Below, piece after piece: positions 7,771 through 8,780 of a stretch of DNA of 8,780 nt. The notes below the pieces were generated by a model. That model was given only the letters and a program-made list of their open reading frames with translations. It was not told the DNA's origin and made no database searches. Source of the DNA: an uncultured Clostridia bacterium. Its GTDB lineage: Bacteria; Bacillota; Clostridia; Oscillospirales; CAG-272. Made by a program: the position numbers and the translations under genes. The stretch's first letter is position 1. Every line of letters starts with the position of its first letter. The stretch covers positions 1-8,780 of the forward strand of contig CALDMI010000329.1 in NCBI GenBank assembly GCA_937914815.1. Direction: 5' to 3'.

Positions 7771-8439
7771 ATGGCGTGTATTAAAAAACGCCGCATTGCG
7801 GTAGTGCTCCTTCTCTCTCTTGTAGCGGCGCTTGCGCTCTCGCTCACCTCCTGCTCGTGCGGGATAGAGTATGACGAGGGAGAAGTTCTCACCGCCGCGG
7901 AGGAGCTGATAGGGAGGAGCGAGAGCTTGAACTCTCTTCTTTACGGCACCGGAATACGGGCGAGCGCGGCGGAGAGCGCGAAAAAATACGGCGCGTATAT
8001 TGAGGCGGCGCAGGGAGACCTCACCGCCTACGGCGTCACGTCCGTCTCCGATATTGAGAAGCTGATACGGGAGACCTACACAAAGGACTACTCCGCGCTG
8101 CTTATTAAAACCAAGCTTTCCGGCATGAGCTCGGACGGCGCGGGAAATTTCGCAAGATACATAAGTGTGACGCTCACAGGGGACACGGACGCGACCTTCA
8201 TGGTCTATGACGGCTACCCGGTGATGCTCCGCGGCACCGCCGTATACGATTACGGGACACTCCGTATAACGGGAACGGAGCGCTCGCGCGTGATTGTCTC
8301 GATATACGTTCTTGTGAGCGACGGGGAGGGGAGCCAGACAAAGGAGATAAGCGTCGGACTCCGGCGGGAGGATAACGGCTGGCGGCTTGACGACGCGACG
8401 TACGCCTCCTACACCGCGGACTATCAGCTATCAGATTGA
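7771..8439 (+). CDS. Predicted lipoprotein of unknown function, downstream of gyrA
   Basis: I do not recognise this 222-residue protein. It has a lipoprotein signal: basic residues KKRR at 5-8, a hydrophobic stretch at 9-25, and the lipobox LTSC (25-28). Cleavage before Cys28 would leave a lipid-anchored, surface-exposed protein of about 195 residues. A nearby Cys30 is unexplained. The mature part appears to hold a helical segment (about 38-100, with EELIGRSESLN and a long charged helix), then a strand-rich segment with ISVTLTG, MVYDGYPVMLRG, VIVSIYVLVSD and the closing GWRLDDATYASY. Strand-rich ends ending in GWRL or GWKL occur in NTF2-like folds, but I cannot assign it. The start is 6 bases after gyrA; the AAAGGG before it is only 2 bases away and a GGAG is 14 bases away, so translation may depend on coupling. 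It is very likely in the gyrA transcript. Confidence 0.75.
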   Translation: MACIKKRRIAVVLLLSLVAALALSLTSCSCGIEYDEGEVLTAAEELIGRSESLNSLLYGTGIRASAAESAKKYGAYIEAAQGDLTAYGVTSVSDIEKLIRETYTKDYSALLIKTKLSGMSSDGAGNFARYISVTLTGDTDATFMVYDGYPVMLRGTAVYDYGTLRITGTERSRVIVSIYVLVSDGEGSQTKEISVGLRREDNGWRLDDATYASYTADYQLSD

Positions 8440-8451
8440 TTTAGATTAACG

Positions 8452-8466
8452 CCGGCGCAAAGCCGG
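8452..8466 (+). other. Small GC hairpin between the lipoprotein gene and the XRE regulator gene
   Basis: CCGGC-GCAAA-GCCGG forms a perfect 5-bp stem with a 5-base loop, 12 bases after the lipoprotein stop. It is followed by AAAATAAAA and not T's, so it is not a standard terminator on the + strand. A TAAAAT at 8471-8476 could be a -10 for the regulator, but no matching -35 is seen. Confidence 0.4.
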
Positions 8467-8507
8467 AAAATAAAATCCGAACAAAAATCAAAGCGAGGAT
8501 AAAAAGA

Positions 8508-8780
8508 ATGACTTTCAGTGAAAAACTCGTAAGACTCAGAAAAATCAGAGGACTCACGCAGGATGAGCTCGCCTCCGCCGTCGGCGTTTCGAGACAGGCG
8601 GTCTATAAGTGGGAGTGCGGGCAGTCGTATCCCGAGGTGTCGAAGCTTCTTGAAATAAAGATACTCTTCGGCATAAGCATCGACGACCTGCTTGACGACT
8701 CCTATGAAATTCCGCTCCCCGAGAAGAAAAAGAGAAGACGGAGCGTGAGGGCAAAGGACGGCGAGACGGAGACAAAAACC
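8508..8780 (+). CDS. Cro/C1-type (XRE) helix-turn-helix transcriptional regulator, 5' part, cut by window end
   Basis: The reading frame is open from ATG 8508 to the window edge, giving 91 residues and no stop. The N-terminal domain is a classic XRE helix-turn-helix: FSEKLVRLRKIRGLTQDELA (residues 3-22), then VGVSRQAVYKWE as turn and recognition helix, then GQSYPEVSKLLEIKILFGISIDDLL. This domain would bind DNA as a dimer. The recognition helix reads SRQAVYKWE where many Firmicute relatives have SRQAVSKWE. After residue 66 comes a basic linker (EKKKRRRSVRAKDGE) whose continuation is outside the window; relatives in Clostridia often carry membrane segments there, but that cannot be seen. The start is supported by GCGAGGA (8493-8499 region) about 8 bases upstream. 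Its target is unknown. Confidence 0.88.
   Translation, partial: MTFSEKLVRLRKIRGLTQDELASAVGVSRQAVYKWECGQSYPEVSKLLEIKILFGISIDDLLDDSYEIPLPEKKKRRRSVRAKDGETETKT

Noticed and set aside
8452..8466. Hairpin after the lipoprotein gene as an intrinsic terminator
   Set aside because: A-rich DNA follows it and no U tract; kept only as a low-confidence structure.

Overview
The window is the replication-initiation and gyrase region of a bacterial chromosome, with every gene on the + strand. Gene order, sequence and origin layout point to a Firmicute, most likely of the Clostridia. The order dnaA (3' end) - origin - dnaN - recF - remB-like - gyrB - gyrA matches Bacillus subtilis, except that the small S4-domain gene (yaaA in B. 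subtilis), usually found between dnaN and recF, is missing. GyrB is the short form of about 640 residues, and GyrA has the Clostridia-like stretch YEDHLTYDKPFRKSATTVGN. The genes look moderately GC-rich, yet isoleucine is written mostly as ATA (13 of the first 16 Ile codons of dnaN). This suggests a less-studied lineage; I cannot place it to family.

Layout. Bases 1-134 encode the last 43 residues of DnaA, including its DNA-contacting signature. Bases 135-356 are the dnaA-dnaN half of oriC: five identical DnaA boxes (TTTTCCACA), a sixth degenerate box, a GC spacer, a DnaA-trio run (CTACTACTA) and a 30% GC pyrimidine-rich unwinding stretch containing a perfect TATAAT. Bases 357-514 are the dnaN leader. 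dnaN, recF and a RemB/DUF370 gene follow as a tightly coupled run, with ATGA stop/start overlaps at both junctions. gyrB starts 20 bases later. A 136-base gap precedes gyrA, and a lipoprotein gene of unknown function starts 6 bases after gyrA. After a 68-base gap comes the 5' part of a Cro/C1-type (XRE) regulator, cut off by the window edge.

How the genes work together. DnaA binds the boxes and opens the origin; DnaN is the sliding clamp that tethers the polymerase; RecF loads RecA at gaps and stalled forks; GyrA and GyrB form the gyrase that removes positive supercoils ahead of the fork. The RemB-like protein and the lipoprotein are passengers in the cluster with no obvious replication role.

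What deserves a second look. I see no new multi-gene system. The notable signals are: a B. subtilis-type unwinding module built on the TTTTCCACA variant box only; a DnaA signature one residue shorter than in E. coli; an 8-bp hairpin between boxes; three natural substitutions at gyrase inhibitor-contact positions (GyrB Thr165 to Met; GyrA Val44-His45 to Gly-Gln; GyrA Asp87 to Gln, E. coli numbering); a 64-residue strongly acidic GyrA tail; and a lipoprotein apparently co-transcribed with gyrA. Family comparisons are from memory, not from searches.
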